The translations under genes and the position numbers were made by a program. Positions 52,502 through 63,094 of a DNA stretch of 64,000 nucleotides are shown one piece after another (position 1 is the first letter of the stretch; the number at the start of each line of letters is the position of its first letter). The notes beneath the pieces are model-generated. The model was not told where the DNA came from. It made no database searches and saw only the letters and a list, made by a program, of their open reading frames with translations. This DNA is from Amaricoccus solimangrovi. Lineage in GTDB: Bacteria > Pseudomonadota > Alphaproteobacteria > Rhodobacterales > Rhodobacteraceae. The stretch spans positions 1 through 64,000 of the forward strand of contig NZ_VFRP01000015.1 in the NCBI RefSeq assembly GCF_006385685.1. The letters are read 5' to 3'.

Positions 52502-53493
52502 GTCAGCGCGTCCACGAGACGGCCGGCGCCGGTCCGGAACGGATCGACGGTCGGCAGGCCCATCAGCTGCTCGATCGAGGCGAGATAGTCCTCCGCCTCC
52601 GCGGCCGCGAGCCCGGCGGTGTTGATCGAGATGCCCGCGACCCGGACCTCCGGATTGACGATCCGCGCGGTGGCGAGCGCGAGATCGCGCAGCGCCTCGA
52701 GGCTCGGCGGCGGATAGTCGGGCAGGCCGCGCATATGCGTCCGCGTCGGCTCGTGGCAGAGAATGAGCGCGTCGGGCTGGCCGCCGTGGATGAGCGCCAG
52801 CGTGACGCCGGAATAGGAGGCGTGGAACAGGCTCCCCTGCCCCTCGATCAGGTCCCAGTGATCGGGATCGTTGTCGGGCGTCAGCCATTCGATCGACCCG
52901 GCCATGAAATCCGCGACCACGGCGTCGAGCGGCACGCCCCCGCCGGTGATCAGGATCCCGGTCTGGCCGGTGGCGCGGAAGGTCGATTTCATCCCGCGCC
53001 CGCGCATCTCGCGGTCCATGGCGAGGGCGGTGTACATCTTGCCGACCGAGCAGTCGGTGCCGACCGCGAGGCAGCGCCGGCCGCGCCGCCGCCTGCCGTT
53101 CGCGATCGGATAGCGGGTCTCGGGCACGCGCACGTCGTGGAGCCCGCGCCCGGTCGCCATCGCGGTCGCCATCAGTTCCGGCTCGTCGCGGAGCAGGTTG
53201 TGCAGGCCGGAGGCGAGGTCGAGCCCGTGCTCCATCGCCGCGCGCAGCACCTCGATCCAGGCGGGCGAGATGACGCCGCCCCGGTTCGCGACCCCGACGA
53301 CCAGCGTCCTCGCCCCCGCGGCGGCCGCCTCGGCCAGGGTCATGTCCGGCAGGCCCATGTCCGCCGCGCAACCCGCCATGCGGAACTGCCCGACCGAGGC
53401 CTCCGGCCGCCAGTCGCGGATCCCTTGCGCCACCTTCGCCGCCAGCGCGTCCGGCGCGTCGCCGAGAAAGAGCAGATAGGGGCCGTCGATCAT
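52498..53493 (-). CDS. dgcN: N-acetyltransferase DgcN (DUF1611 family)
   Basis: 331 residues, DUF1611 family. [20 protein letters not shown] at the start, then [20 protein letters not shown]. The P-loop-like [20 protein letters not shown] in the C-terminal domain, then [21 protein letters not shown], and [20 protein letters not shown] are family blocks. DgcN is described as acetylating D-glutamate so that DgcA can racemise the product. First gene of dgcN-dgcA-dat; the 159-base upstream region to slt shows no strong promoter. Confidence 0.87.
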   Translation of the reverse strand: MIDGPYLLFLGDAPDALAAKVAQGIRDWRPEASVGQFRMAGCAADMGLPDMTLAEAAAAGARTLVVGVANRGGVISPAWIEVLRAAMEHGLDLASGLHNLLRDEPELMATAMATGRGLHDVRVPETRYPIANGRRRRGRRCLAVGTDCSVGKMYTALAMDREMRGRGMKSTFRATGQTGILITGGGVPLDAVVADFMAGSIEWLTPDNDPDHWDLIEGQGSLFHASYSGVTLALIHGGQPDALILCHEPTRTHMRGLPDYPPPSLEALRDLALATARIVNPEVRVAGISINTAGLAAAEAEDYLASIEQLMGLPTVDPFRTGAGRLVDALT

Positions 53494-53652
53494 CGCATGC
53501 TCCGTCGCATCGGGAGGGGAGGCCCGCCGCCCGGGCGAAGGTTTCCCAGCCCGCGCCGCGCGTCAAGGCCTCCGCGAGGGCGGCTCGCCCCCGGGGTCAT
53601 CCGGGATCATCGCCCGGAAGGCGAACTGGTTCCCGTCGGCGCGGCGCCCGCC

Positions 53653-55632
53653 TCAGCCCGCGCCGCGGATGTCGGCGGCGAGGCGGATCGGCCCCTGCCC
53701 GCCGAGGCGCGCGCGATAGATCTGCGTCCCCTCGAGCACGCGCATCACGTAGTTGCGCGTCTCCGAATAGGGAATGCTCTCGATCCAGATCACCGGATCG
53801 ACCGCCGGGTCGCGCGGGTCGCCAAGCTCCGCGATCCACCGGTCGACCCGGCCCGGCCCGGCATTGTAGGCGGCGGTGGCGAGCACGTAGGAGCCGCCGA
53901 ACCGCCCGAGCATCCGCGCCAGATAACCGGTGCCGAGCCGGGCGTTGTAGATGGGATCGCTCGCGAGCCGCGCCCCGTCGTAGGGCAGGCCCTCGGCCTC
54001 GGCGACGGAGCGGGCGGTCGCGGGCATCAGCTGCATCAGCCCGCGCGCGCCCGCGCCGCTGCCGGCGCGCGCGTTGAATTCCGATTCCTGCCGGGCGATC
54101 GCCATCGCCCATTCGGTCGGCACGGCCCAGGTCGCGCCCGCCATCCGGTGCGGCGGATAGTATTGCGCCGGCAGCACGATCCCCTCGGCGGCGGCGTCCT
54201 TGGCGACGCGAAGGCCGATATGCGGCCGGCCGCTGTCGATCGCCATCTGCGCCAGCGCGGCGCGGTCCGCCGCCCCCCGCCCCTCGGCGGCCTGGCGGAA
54301 GAAGCGCGTGGCATTCGCATCGTCGCCCGCGAGCAGGAAGAGGCTCGCCGCCCGCGCCACCGGGCGCGCGGCCGCGGGCATGTCCTGCCAGTCCGGCACC
54401 GCGCCCGCCGCCACGAGATCGGCGTCGAAACCGATCCCCGCCTCCTCCGCGGCGAGCTGGCCGTAGAAGCTCGTTTGGTACCTCGCCCCTTCGCGGAAGG
54501 CCGCGGCCGCCGCCTCGGGGGCGCCCGCCGCCGCCTCGGCCCGGCCGATCCAGTAGAAGGCCCGGCCGAGGCTGATCGGCGTGCCGGCGAGACCCCGGAA
54601 GGTCCGGAAATGGCCGAGCGCGCGCTCGGGATCGTCCATCCGCGTCAGCGCGATGAAGCCGGCGAGCCATTCCGACTCGGCGTAATCGGCGCCCGAGGTG
54701 CCATGGCCGGAGGCCGCGAGGCCATAGGCCGTGGCGACGTCGCCCCGCTGGAGCGCGTCGCGCGCAAGCCCCGCGCGGCGCTCCATCCACATCTCCGGCC
54801 GGCCGAGCGTCGCCGCGGAGCCGGAATGGGCGAGCATGTAGGCGCCCGCCTCCTCCCAGCGGCGCTGCTTGACGCGGTAGAGATAGCGCTCGTAGGCGAG
54901 GCCCGGATCGTTGGCGAGGCTCTCCGGCACCGCCTCGATCAGCGCCATCAGCCCGTCGGAATCGCGCCGGACCGCGATCCGGGCGCGGCCGAGCGCGCGC
55001 CAGTCCTCCGGGACCAGCGGCAGCATCCGCTCCGCCTGGTCGGTCAGCCCGCGCCAGAGCAGCATGTCGAGCCGCTCCACGTCATGCGGCGCGACCTCCG
55101 GCTCCCAGGCGGCCTGGATCGCGACCTGCTCGGCCGGGCTCATCGAGAGGGTGGTCCAGGCCGCGACGATCGCCCGCGCCCCCTCCGCGCCCCGAGCGAG
55201 CGCCGCGAGCGCGTCGGCGTAGCGGAGCGCGCCGGAAGGCGTGAGCGGCGCCTCGTCGCCGAAGAAGGCGACCACCGCCTCGGGGGCCAGATCCGCGGGG
55301 ATCTTCGCCTCGGCCCGCGCGCGGATCCGGTCACGCTCGGGCCAGTCGGCGTCGCGCGCGAGGAAATCGGCGTATTCGTCGAAACCGGCGACGCCATCGA
55401 CCAGCCGGACCCAGAGGATGATGTCGGCGCCGACGCCCGCGTCCGCCGCCCGCGCCCGGGCGAGCGCGGTGGTCCAGTCGCCCGCGCGCGCCTTGCCCAT
55501 CGCCTCGGTGAGCGCGCGGCCGTCGGGCGGCGAGGCCTCCGCCCTCGGCTCGTTCGCCGGCGCGAGGGCGAGCGCGCCGAAAACCGCCGCGAACAGCGCC
55601 GGAGCGAAGAGGAGGGAGAGCTTCGGGTTCAT
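53653..55632 (-). CDS. slt: Soluble lytic murein transglycosylase (SLT family)
   Basis: 659 residues. Cleaves peptidoglycan with formation of 1,6-anhydroMurNAc. An N-terminal signal segment ([20 protein letters not shown]) leads to a long superhelical U domain of alpha-hairpins (about 35-480). The C-terminal catalytic domain has the Glu in [20 protein letters not shown], then [18 protein letters not shown] and [19 protein letters not shown]. It is periplasmic. Release of muropeptides fits the D-amino-acid genes beside it, but there is no sign of cotranscription. Confidence 0.93.
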   Translation of the reverse strand: MNPKLSLLFAPALFAAVFGALALAPANEPRAEASPPDGRALTEAMGKARAGDWTTALARARAADAGVGADIILWVRLVDGVAGFDEYADFLARDADWPERDRIRARAEAKIPADLAPEAVVAFFGDEAPLTPSGALRYADALAALARGAEGARAIVAAWTTLSMSPAEQVAIQAAWEPEVAPHDVERLDMLLWRGLTDQAERMLPLVPEDWRALGRARIAVRRDSDGLMALIEAVPESLANDPGLAYERYLYRVKQRRWEEAGAYMLAHSGSAATLGRPEMWMERRAGLARDALQRGDVATAYGLAASGHGTSGADYAESEWLAGFIALTRMDDPERALGHFRTFRGLAGTPISLGRAFYWIGRAEAAAGAPEAAAAAFREGARYQTSFYGQLAAEEAGIGFDADLVAAGAVPDWQDMPAAARPVARAASLFLLAGDDANATRFFRQAAEGRGAADRAALAQMAIDSGRPHIGLRVAKDAAAEGIVLPAQYYPPHRMAGATWAVPTEWAMAIARQESEFNARAGSGAGARGLMQLMPATARSVAEAEGLPYDGARLASDPIYNARLGTGYLARMLGRFGGSYVLATAAYNAGPGRVDRWIAELGDPRDPAVDPVIWIESIPYSETRNYVMRVLEGTQIYRARLGGQGPIRLAADIRGAG

Positions 55633-55811
55633 GCGGTGCCTCGGGACCTCTGGCGCCCGGGTTGGCGCGGGCGCAAGGGCCCGGCGTCCCGGATCGTCGT
55701 CGCCCCGCAGGATACCAGAGCCGCGCGCCGGAGTCAGGGCCGGGGTAAGGGCCGGGAACCGCGATCCCGCGCTTGCGGCGGCCGGGTTTCGCGACTAGGT
55801 TCGCGCCGGTT

Positions 55812-55853
55812 TTCGGGAGGCCGCCCAGGGTCGGGCGGCTCCCCTTCGGGAGG
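55812..55853 (+). promoter_or_regulatory. dapA leader with mutually exclusive hairpins over the ribosome-binding site
   Basis: The direct repeat TTCGGGAGG occurs at 55812-55820 and 55845-55853, the second being the dapA ribosome-binding site. The segment CTCCC (55839-55843) can pair with either GGGAG. Pairing with the first extends the stem GCCGCCC / GGGCGGC (55820-55826 with 55833-55839) and leaves the ribosome-binding site free. Pairing with the second makes CTCCC-cttc-GGGAG and hides it. This is geometry by eye only. Confidence 0.4.
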
Positions 55854-55860
55854 CTCAGCC

Positions 55861-56739
55861 ATGCAGTTCAGAGGATCGATTCCGGCTCTCATCACCCCGT
55901 TTCGCGACGGCGCGGTGGATGAGAAGGCGCTGGTCGACCTGGTGAACTGGCATGTCGACGAAGGCACCCATGGGCTCGTCGCGGTCGGCACCACCGGCGA
56001 GACGCCGACGCTCACGCATGAGGAGCACGAGCATGTCATCGAGCTCTGCGTGCGGACGGCCGCGGGGCGGATCCCGGTGATCGCCGGCGCGGGCTCGAAC
56101 AACACCGAGGAATCGGTGAGCCTGATGCGCTTCGCCAAGAAGGTCGGCGCCGACGCGGCGCTGGTCGTGACGCCCTATTACAACAAGCCGAGCCAGCGCG
56201 GCCTCTACCACCATTTCCGGACGCTGCACGACGCGGTCGAACTGCCGATCATCATCTACAACATCCCCGGCCGCTCGGTCGTCGACATGACACCCGCGAC
56301 CATGGGTGAGCTTGCGAAGCTGCCGCGCATCGTCGGCGTCAAGGACGCGACCGGCGACATCACCCGCGTCTCGGACACGCGGATCACCTGCGGCAAGGAC
56401 TTCATCCAGCTGTCGGGCGAGGATGCGAGCGCGCTCGGCTTCAACGCCCATGGCGGGGTCGGCTGCATCTCGGTGGTAGCGAACATCGCGCCCCGGCTCT
56501 GCGTCGAGTTCCAGCAGGCGATGCTGGACGGGAACTTCCGCGCCGCGCTCGAATATCAGGACCGGCTGATGCCGCTGCACCGCGCCGCCTTCGCCGAGCC
56601 CAACCCCTGCCCGACGAAATACGCGCTGTCGCTGCTCGGGAAATGCACCGACGAGGTCCGCTCGCCGATGGTTCCGCTCGAGGAGCCGACGAAGGAGCGG
56701 ATGCGCGCGGCGATGCGCCACGCCGGTCTCATCGACTGA
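55861..56739 (+). CDS. dapA: 4-hydroxy-tetrahydrodipicolinate synthase
   Basis: 292 residues. Condenses pyruvate with aspartate semialdehyde, the first step to diaminopimelate and lysine. [20 protein letters not shown] at the start; [11 protein letters not shown] (Thr residues of the proton relay), [12 protein letters not shown] (catalytic Tyr) and [11 protein letters not shown] (Schiff-base Lys) are all present. The frame is open for about 3 kb upstream, but that is antisense to slt and dgcN. The ATG at 55861 is the family start. Confidence 0.97.
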   Translation: MQFRGSIPALITPFRDGAVDEKALVDLVNWHVDEGTHGLVAVGTTGETPTLTHEEHEHVIELCVRTAAGRIPVIAGAGSNNTEESVSLMRFAKKVGADAALVVTPYYNKPSQRGLYHHFRTLHDAVELPIIIYNIPGRSVVDMTPATMGELAKLPRIVGVKDATGDITRVSDTRITCGKDFIQLSGEDASALGFNAHGGVGCISVVANIAPRLCVEFQQAMLDGNFRAALEYQDRLMPLHRAAFAEPNPCPTKYALSLLGKCTDEVRSPMVPLEEPTKERMRAAMRHAGLID

Positions 56740-56823
56740 GGCGCCGGCCAGGAGGCCCGGCGGCCACCATGGCGGCCGTCGTGGCTGGACAGGCGGCCCC
56801 GGGCTCACTACATCGCCGGGACC

Positions 56824-57297
56824 ATGGCCGAGAAACGCGCGAACAAGCAGAAGATCGTCGCCGAGAACCGCAAGGCGCGGCACAACTATTTCATCGAGGA
56901 TGATCTCGAGACCGGGATCGTCCTCGAAGGGTCGGAGGTGAAGAGCCTCAGGACAGGCAAGGCGAACATCGCCGAGAGCTACGCCTCGGTCGAGGATGGC
57001 GAGCTCTGGCTCATCAACGGCTACATCCCCGCCTATGACCGCGCCCGCTCCTTCGGCCACGAGGAGCGGCGGCGGCGCAAGCTTCTGGTGACGAAGCGCG
57101 AGCTCTCGAAACTCTGGCAGGGCGTCGGCCGCGAGGGCATGACGCTGGTCCCGCTCGAGCTCTATTTCAACGAGAAGGGCTATGCGAAGCTGAAGCTCGG
57201 CATCGCGAAGGGCAAGAAGATGGCCGACAAGCGCGAGACCGAGAAGAAGCGCGACTGGGACCGCCAGAAGGCCCGGCTCCTGCGCGAGCGGGGGTGA
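56824..57297 (+). CDS. smpB: SsrA-binding protein SmpB
   Basis: 157 residues. Escorts tmRNA to stalled ribosomes for trans-translation. [55 protein letters not shown] and the basic tail [20 protein letters not shown] are canonical. It lies 84 bases after dapA. The tmRNA gene itself is not in this window. Confidence 0.98.
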   Translation: MAEKRANKQKIVAENRKARHNYFIEDDLETGIVLEGSEVKSLRTGKANIAESYASVEDGELWLINGYIPAYDRARSFGHEERRRRKLLVTKRELSKLWQGVGREGMTLVPLELYFNEKGYAKLKLGIAKGKKMADKRETEKKRDWDRQKARLLRERG

Positions 57298-57322
57298 CGC
57301 GCCCGCGCGGAACGGCCCGTGC

Positions 57323-57763
57323 TCAGTCCCTCTCGCCCCGGCGCGCGCTCCGCACCGCGGCGAGCGTCGCCAGTCCGACGATCCCCAGACCGAGCATCTT
57401 GCCGAATCCGGTCTTGCCCCCGGTCGCGCCGCCGAGCGCCGTCATCATCGCGAGCTGCTTGAGACGGCCCCGCATCTCGTCGCGTTCCTCGGCGAGGCGC
57501 CGGTGCTTGCGGTCCGCCGCCTTCATCAGGACGATCACGATGGCGCCGCAGAGAAGCGCCGCGCCGGCCATGATCAGGAAGGCGTAGAGCAGGCCCACGA
57601 CCGCGGTGAGCGCCGTGGTCGCGGCGGCGAGCCCGAAGACGAGCACCAGAAGCCCGAAGAAGGCGAGGATCCCGGCGTAGGCGAGCTTCCTGCCGGCATG
57701 GGATCTCATCTCTCCGACCTGCGCGGTGAAGAGCGAGATGAACAGACGGGCGATGGTCAGCAT
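57323..57763 (-). CDS. Phage holin family / YqjE-like inner-membrane protein
   Basis: 146 residues. Two transmembrane helices in a hairpin (AGILAFFGLLVLVFGLAAA, about 32-50, and AFLIMAGAALLCGAIVIVLM, about 60-79), then a charged helix (KAADRKHRRLAEERDEMRGR). This matches the holin-X/YqjE superfamily, small chromosomal membrane proteins usually next to a DUF883 protein and not phage genes. Its ATG overlaps the preceding stop by one base (TGATG). Confidence 0.75.
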   Translation of the reverse strand: MLTIARLFISLFTAQVGEMRSHAGRKLAYAGILAFFGLLVLVFGLAAATTALTAVVGLLYAFLIMAGAALLCGAIVIVLMKAADRKHRRLAEERDEMRGRLKQLAMMTALGGATGGKTGFGKMLGLGIVGLATLAAVRSARRGERD

Positions 57764-58089
57764 CAGCGCCGCGCGAGGAAGCCGAACAGGAAGCCGAGAA
57801 TCGCGGCGATCCCGAGCGCGCGCCAAGGATAGGCGCGCGTCGCATCCGCGATGTCCTGCTCAAGCGCGCGCAATTCCTTGGCCGCGCCGTCGAGCGCCGC
57901 CTCGCCGGCGGCGATGCCGTGCGTGAGCGTCTCGTTATGGGTGATCGCATGCACCCGTTCGCGCCCGATCCTCCCCACGTTCTCGACGAGACCCGCGAGT
58001 TCGGAGCGCAGCTTGCCCACCTCCTCGGTGATCGCGTTCATGTCCTGCTCGGCGGCCTGCCCGGCCTCGGTCCGCGATTCGGTGTTCAT
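57763..58089 (-). CDS. DUF883 / YqjD-ElaB-like membrane-anchored protein
   Basis: 108 residues. An amphipathic helical N-terminal part (ITEEVGKLRSELAGLVENVG, continuing to about residue 82) is followed by AYPWRALGIAAILGFLFGFL and a terminal Arg pair: the C-terminal single helix with the Pro-Trp motif of YqjD/ElaB/YgaM proteins. E. coli YqjD and ElaB bind ribosomes at the membrane in stationary phase. It heads a two-gene operon with the holin/YqjE-like gene. Confidence 0.85.
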   Translation of the reverse strand: MNTESRTEAGQAAEQDMNAITEEVGKLRSELAGLVENVGRIGRERVHAITHNETLTHGIAAGEAALDGAAKELRALEQDIADATRAYPWRALGIAAILGFLFGFLARR

Positions 58090-58106
58090 GCCTGTCCCTC
58101 CTGCAT

Positions 58107-58137
58107 GCCCGCGCGAGGCTAGGACCGCCGCGCGGGC
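58107..58137 (-). terminator. Hairpin at the end of the xylose operon
   Basis: Perfect nine-base arms GCCCGCGCG / CGCGCGGGC with a 13-base loop, between the xylA stop (58198) and the DUF883 start (58089). No T-run, and the loop is long, so a terminator role is only suggested by position. Confidence 0.3.
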
Positions 58138-58197
58138 GCGGTCAACCTTCGCCGGACAAACGCCGGCCCGCGCGGTGGGTTCCCGCCCTGGCGGCGC

Positions 58198-59499
58198 TCA
58201 GACGAAGCGGTTCACGAGATTTTCCAGCCGCTCCTGCCTGCCCGAGCGCGGTTCCGGCTCGATCCCGTCGCGCTCGACCCAGTCGGCGATCGCGCCGAGG
58301 TCCATGCCGAGCATCTCCGTCGCGTCCGGCCGGTCCCAGCCGGCGTAGCGCTCGGCCAGCGCGCGGTCGAGGCCGCCGTCCTCGACGATCGCCGCGGCCG
58401 AGAGCAGCGCGCGGGCGCAGACATCCATGCCGCCGACATGGGCCGCGATCAGATCCTCCGGATCGAGCGACTGGCGGCGCAGCTTCGAATCGAAGTTGAA
58501 GCCCCCGGACCCCAGGCCACCCGCCTTCAGGATGTGATAGAGCGCGAGCGTCATCTCCGGGTGGTTGTTCGGGAACTGGTCGGTGTCCCAGCCGGACTGG
58601 TAGTCGTTGCGGTTCGCGTCGACGCTGCCGAGGATGCCGAGCGCGGAGGCGAGCGCGATCTCGTGCTCGAAGGAATGGCCGGCGAGAACGGCGTGGCCGA
58701 CCTCGATATTGACCTTCACCTCCTTCTCGAGCCCGTAGCGCCGGAGGAAGCCGTAGACCGTCGCGACGTCGTGGTCGTACTGGTGCTTGGTCGGCTCCTG
58801 CGGCTTCGGCTCGATCAGGATCGTGCCCTGGAAGCCGACGCGGTGCTTGTAGTCGACGACCATCGCGAGGAAGCGGCCGAGTTGGTCGAGCTCGCGTTCG
58901 AGATCGGTGTTGAGCAGCGTCTCGTAACCCTCGCGCCCGCCCCAGAGCACGTAGTTCGCGCCGCCGAGCCGATGGGTGACGTCGAAGACCGCGCGGACCT
59001 GGGCGGCGGCGTAGGCGAAGACCTCCGGGTCCGGATTGGTCGCGGCCCCCGCCATGTAGCGGCGGTTCGAGAAGAGGTTGGCGGTGCCCCAGAGCAGCTT
59101 GCGGCCGGTCTTCTCCATCTTCTCCGCGAAGATGTCGGCGATCTCGCGCAGGTTGCGGTTCGATTCCGCGAGGCTGTGCCCCTCCGGCGCCGCGTCGCGG
59201 TCGTGGAAGCAGAAGAAGGGGGCGTCGAGCAGGTCGAGCATCTCGAAACAGACATCGGCCTTCAGCCGCGCCGCCTCCATGCCGCCGTCGAACCAGGGGC
59301 GCGCGAAGGTGCGCCCGCCGAACGGGTCGCCCCCCTCCCAGGCGAAGCTGTGCCAGTAGGCGACGGCGAAGCGCAGATGATCCTCCATGCGCTTGCCGAG
59401 CACGAGCCGGTCCTTCTCATAGTAGCGGAAGGCGAGCGGGTTCGCGCTGTCGGGGCCTTCGTACCTCACCGGGGCCAGCCCCTGGAAGAAGTCGCTCAT
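58198..59499 (-). CDS. xylA: Xylose isomerase
   Basis: 433 residues, the group II length. Converts D-xylose to D-xylulose with two divalent metals. The catalytic region [12 protein letters not shown] (His and Asp), [20 protein letters not shown] (metal-binding Glu), [20 protein letters not shown] and [20 protein letters not shown] (metal Asp and the terminal GWDTD) are complete. AAGGAGAT precedes the ATG at 59499. It lies four bases after xylB, the last gene of the operon. Confidence 0.97.
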   Translation of the reverse strand: MSDFFQGLAPVRYEGPDSANPLAFRYYEKDRLVLGKRMEDHLRFAVAYWHSFAWEGGDPFGGRTFARPWFDGGMEAARLKADVCFEMLDLLDAPFFCFHDRDAAPEGHSLAESNRNLREIADIFAEKMEKTGRKLLWGTANLFSNRRYMAGAATNPDPEVFAYAAAQVRAVFDVTHRLGGANYVLWGGREGYETLLNTDLERELDQLGRFLAMVVDYKHRVGFQGTILIEPKPQEPTKHQYDHDVATVYGFLRRYGLEKEVKVNIEVGHAVLAGHSFEHEIALASALGILGSVDANRNDYQSGWDTDQFPNNHPEMTLALYHILKAGGLGSGGFNFDSKLRRQSLDPEDLIAAHVGGMDVCARALLSAAAIVEDGGLDRALAERYAGWDRPDATEMLGMDLGAIADWVERDGIEPEPRSGRQERLENLVNRFV

Positions 59500-59503
59500 C
59501 GGC

Positions 59504-60946
59504 TCAGATCTCCTTTGTCGCGGGGTAGAGGGCCCGGTAGCGGGCATATCCGTCGGCATAGCGCGCGACGGCGCAACGCTCGGGTTCGATGACGGCTCGG
59601 ATCGCCGGCGGGGCGCAGACCCGGTGCGGATCCGCCCCCTCCGCCGCGCAGATGGCGAGCCGGGCCGCGCCGAGCGCGCCGCCGACGTCGGCGTCCGCGG
59701 GGATCTCCAGCGGGCGGTTCAGCACATTGGCGATGATCCGGAGCCAGGTCTCCGACCGCGCCCCGCCGCCGACCGCGAGCGCCGAGGCGAAGTCGGTCCC
59801 CGCCGCGCCCAGCGCCGCCTGGCAGTCGGCGAAGGCGTAGGCGACGCCCTCCATCACCGCCTGGGTCAGATCGGCCGGGCCATGGCTCTGCGACAGCCCG
59901 GTGAAGGCGCCCCGCGCATTGGCGTCGTTGTGCGGCGTCCGCTCGCCGGAGAGATAGGGCAGGAAGGTGATCTCCGAGGGCCGGTCGACCGGACCAAGCC
60001 CGGCGGCCAGTTCCGCCGGCCGCTTGCCCGTGATCCGCGCCAGCCATTCGAGGCTGTCGGAGGCCGAGAGGATCACGCCCATCTGGTGCCAGGTCTCCGG
60101 GATCGCGTGGCAGAAGGCATGGACCGCGCCCCTCGTGTTCGGGGAGAAGCGGTCGTTCGAGACGAAGAGCACCCCGGAGGTGCCGAGCGAGACGAAGGCG
60201 GAGCCGGGCGTGACCACGCCGACGCCGCAGGCCGCGGCCGCGTTGTCGCCCGCGCCGCCCGCGACCACCACGGGCCCGCGGCAGCCCCAGCGCGCGGCGA
60301 GTTCGGGACGCAGGTCGCCCGAGGGTTCGGACCCCTCGACCAGCCGGGGCATGTGCCCCCGGTTCAGCCCGCTCGCCTCGAGCAGGTCGTCCGACCAGTC
60401 CCGCGCCGCGACGTCGAGCCAGAGCGTGCCGGCCGCGTCCGACATGTCGGAGACATGGTGCCCGGTCAGCCGGAACCGGACGTAGTCCTTGGGCAGCAGC
60501 ACCGTGTCGATATGGGCGTAGACCTCGGGCTCGTGGTGCTTGAGCCAGAGGATCTTCGGCGCGGTGAAGCCCGGCATCGCGATGTTGCCCGCGATCTCGC
60601 GCAGCCGCGGCTCGGCCGCCTCGAGCGCCGCGCATTCCGCCGCCGCGCGCCCGTCGTTCCAGAGGATCGCGGGCCGCAGCACCTTGTCGTCGTGGTCGAG
60701 GCAGACCGCGCCGTGCATCTGCCCCGAAAGACCGATGCCGCGCAGCCCGTCGAGCGGACGCTCGGCGGCGAGCGCGTCGACCGCGCGCTCGACCGCGCCC
60801 CACCAGGCCTCCGGATCCTGTTCCGACCAGCCCGGATGGGGCCGCTGGACCGTCAGCGCCTCGCTCGCCTGGGCGAGCAGGCGCTGGTCGCCGTCGAAAA
60901 GCACGGCCTTCACCGAAGAGGTGCCGATGTCGATGCCGATATACAT
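59504..60946 (-). CDS. xylB: Xylulokinase
   Basis: 480 residues, FGGY sugar kinase. Phosphorylates D-xylulose. The start [17 protein letters not shown] is the phosphate-1 motif; [15 protein letters not shown] and [12 protein letters not shown] form the sugar site; [20 protein letters not shown] and [20 protein letters not shown] are the C-terminal FGGY signature and ATP site. It is preceded by the transporter ATPase gene (27-base gap) and followed closely by xylA. Confidence 0.96.
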   Translation of the reverse strand: MYIGIDIGTSSVKAVLFDGDQRLLAQASEALTVQRPHPGWSEQDPEAWWGAVERAVDALAAERPLDGLRGIGLSGQMHGAVCLDHDDKVLRPAILWNDGRAAAECAALEAAEPRLREIAGNIAMPGFTAPKILWLKHHEPEVYAHIDTVLLPKDYVRFRLTGHHVSDMSDAAGTLWLDVAARDWSDDLLEASGLNRGHMPRLVEGSEPSGDLRPELAARWGCRGPVVVAGGAGDNAAAACGVGVVTPGSAFVSLGTSGVLFVSNDRFSPNTRGAVHAFCHAIPETWHQMGVILSASDSLEWLARITGKRPAELAAGLGPVDRPSEITFLPYLSGERTPHNDANARGAFTGLSQSHGPADLTQAVMEGVAYAFADCQAALGAAGTDFASALAVGGGARSETWLRIIANVLNRPLEIPADADVGGALGAARLAICAAEGADPHRVCAPPAIRAVIEPERCAVARYADGYARYRALYPATKEI

Positions 60947-60973
60947 GCGTATTCCCCCGGGTTTCCCCGCTCC

Positions 60974-61746
<773 letters not shown>

Positions 61747-61750
<4 letters not shown>

Positions 61751-63009
61751 AGGCCGAACCTCCGGCGGTAGATGATGTCGATGACCACGGCGAGGACCAG
61801 CACCACGCCGACCACGATGGATTGCAACGGCGCGTCCACGCCCACCATCGCCATGCCCGACTGCAGGCTCTGCATGATGAGCGCGCCGATCACCGCGCCG
61901 TGGATCGTACCGATCCCGCCCGAGAGCGCCGTGCCGCCGATCACCGCGGCGGCGATCACGCGCAATTCGTCGAGCGTGCCGAGATCGTTGCCGACCGAGC
62001 CGAGGCGCGCCGAGGAGATGACCGCCGCGATCCCGGTCAGCGCGCCCATCAGCGCGAAGATCTTCAGCGTGAGCCAGCGGATGTTGATACCCGAGAGCTC
62101 CGCCGCGTCGGGATTGCCGCCGGTGGCGAAGACGTAGCGGCCGAAGCGGGTGCGCCGCGCGACCACCGTCATCACGACGGCGACGACGAGCAGGATCACG
62201 ACCGGGATGGCGACGCCCTGCGCCATGTCGATCGGCCCGTCCGGGACCGGCTCGCCCCGCGCCTGCAGGATGCGCTTCGCCGCGCTCTCGGGCACGGGAT
62301 AGGCGTTCATCAGCGCGACGAAACCGAGGATGCCGGCCGCGACGATGCCCGCGACCGTCGCCTCGGCCCAGAGCGGCTTCACCGGAAAGCCGTGGTGCGC
62401 GCGGCGCTTGCGCGCGTTGAAGATGAGCGCGATCGCGGCGAGGGTCGCGGCGATCCCCAAGCCCCAGCTCCAGGTCGCGCCGAGCGAGCCGCCGGCGCCG
62501 CCGCCGAGGCGCTTGAAGGTCGCGTCGAGCGGCGCGATGGTCTGCCCGCTCGTCACCCACCAGGCCGCGCCGCGCCAGACCAGCAGGCCGCCGAGCGTGA
62601 CGATGAAGGCCGGCACGTTGAGATAGCCGATGATCCAGCCCTGGAAGCCGCCGATCAGCGCGCCGAAGAGGATGCCGACGATCACGGTGAGGATCCAGAT
62701 CGCCGCGCTTCCCTCGCCGAACACCCCGGGCAGGACGTGGAGCTGCGTCACGCCCATGATCATGCCGACGAAGCCGAGCATCGAGCCGACGCTGAGGTCG
62801 ATGTGGCGCGTCACGATCACGAAGACCATGCCCGTCGCCATCACCGCGACCGAGGCGGTCTGGACCGAGAGGTTGAAGAGGTTGCGCGGCGTCAGGAACC
62901 GGCCCCCCGTGAAGATGTCGAACACGATCCAGATCACGAAGAGCGCGCCGATCATGCCGACGAGGCGCAGGTCGATGCCGAGTTGCTTGAAGGCCTTGCC
63001 GAGGCTCAT
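61747..63009 (-). CDS. xylH: Sugar (xylose-type) ABC transporter permease
   Basis: 420 residues, about 10 or more helices, BPD_transp_2 family. [22 protein letters not shown] is the conserved cytoplasmic-loop region; [20 protein letters not shown] and [20 protein letters not shown], then [20 protein letters not shown] are typical of XylH/RbsC. A Gly/Ala loop and an extra helix pair in the middle (about 165-270) make it longer than RbsC, as in XylH. It lies after an 85-base gap downstream of the binding-protein gene. Confidence 0.93.
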
Positions 63010-63094
63010 GTCGTCGGTCTCCGGTCACCCCGGGCGGGCGGGGGCGCGGTGAGGGAAGGGACGCCCGCGCGGGACGCCCCGGAAGAGGCGGGCC

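Noticed and set aside
53597-53652. In-frame, protein-like sequence just after the slt stop ([14 protein letters not shown])
   Set aside because: Slt already ends at a normal place; the stretch is 24 codons with no start or known family. I cannot separate it from chance.
52735-55860. Open frame continuing about 3 kb upstream of dapA, in frame with it
   Set aside because: Antisense to dgcN and slt, low-complexity composition, and DapA has its normal N terminus at 55861.
57323-58089. Holin-family gene as a sign of prophage
   Set aside because: No other phage genes nearby; the DUF883-holin/YqjE pair is a common chromosomal arrangement.
63058-63079. Direct repeat GGGACGCCC-GCGC-GGGACGCCC between xylF and xylH
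   Set aside because: Short, GC-only and not seen elsewhere; possibly an mRNA-stabilising hairpin after xylF but not supportable as such.
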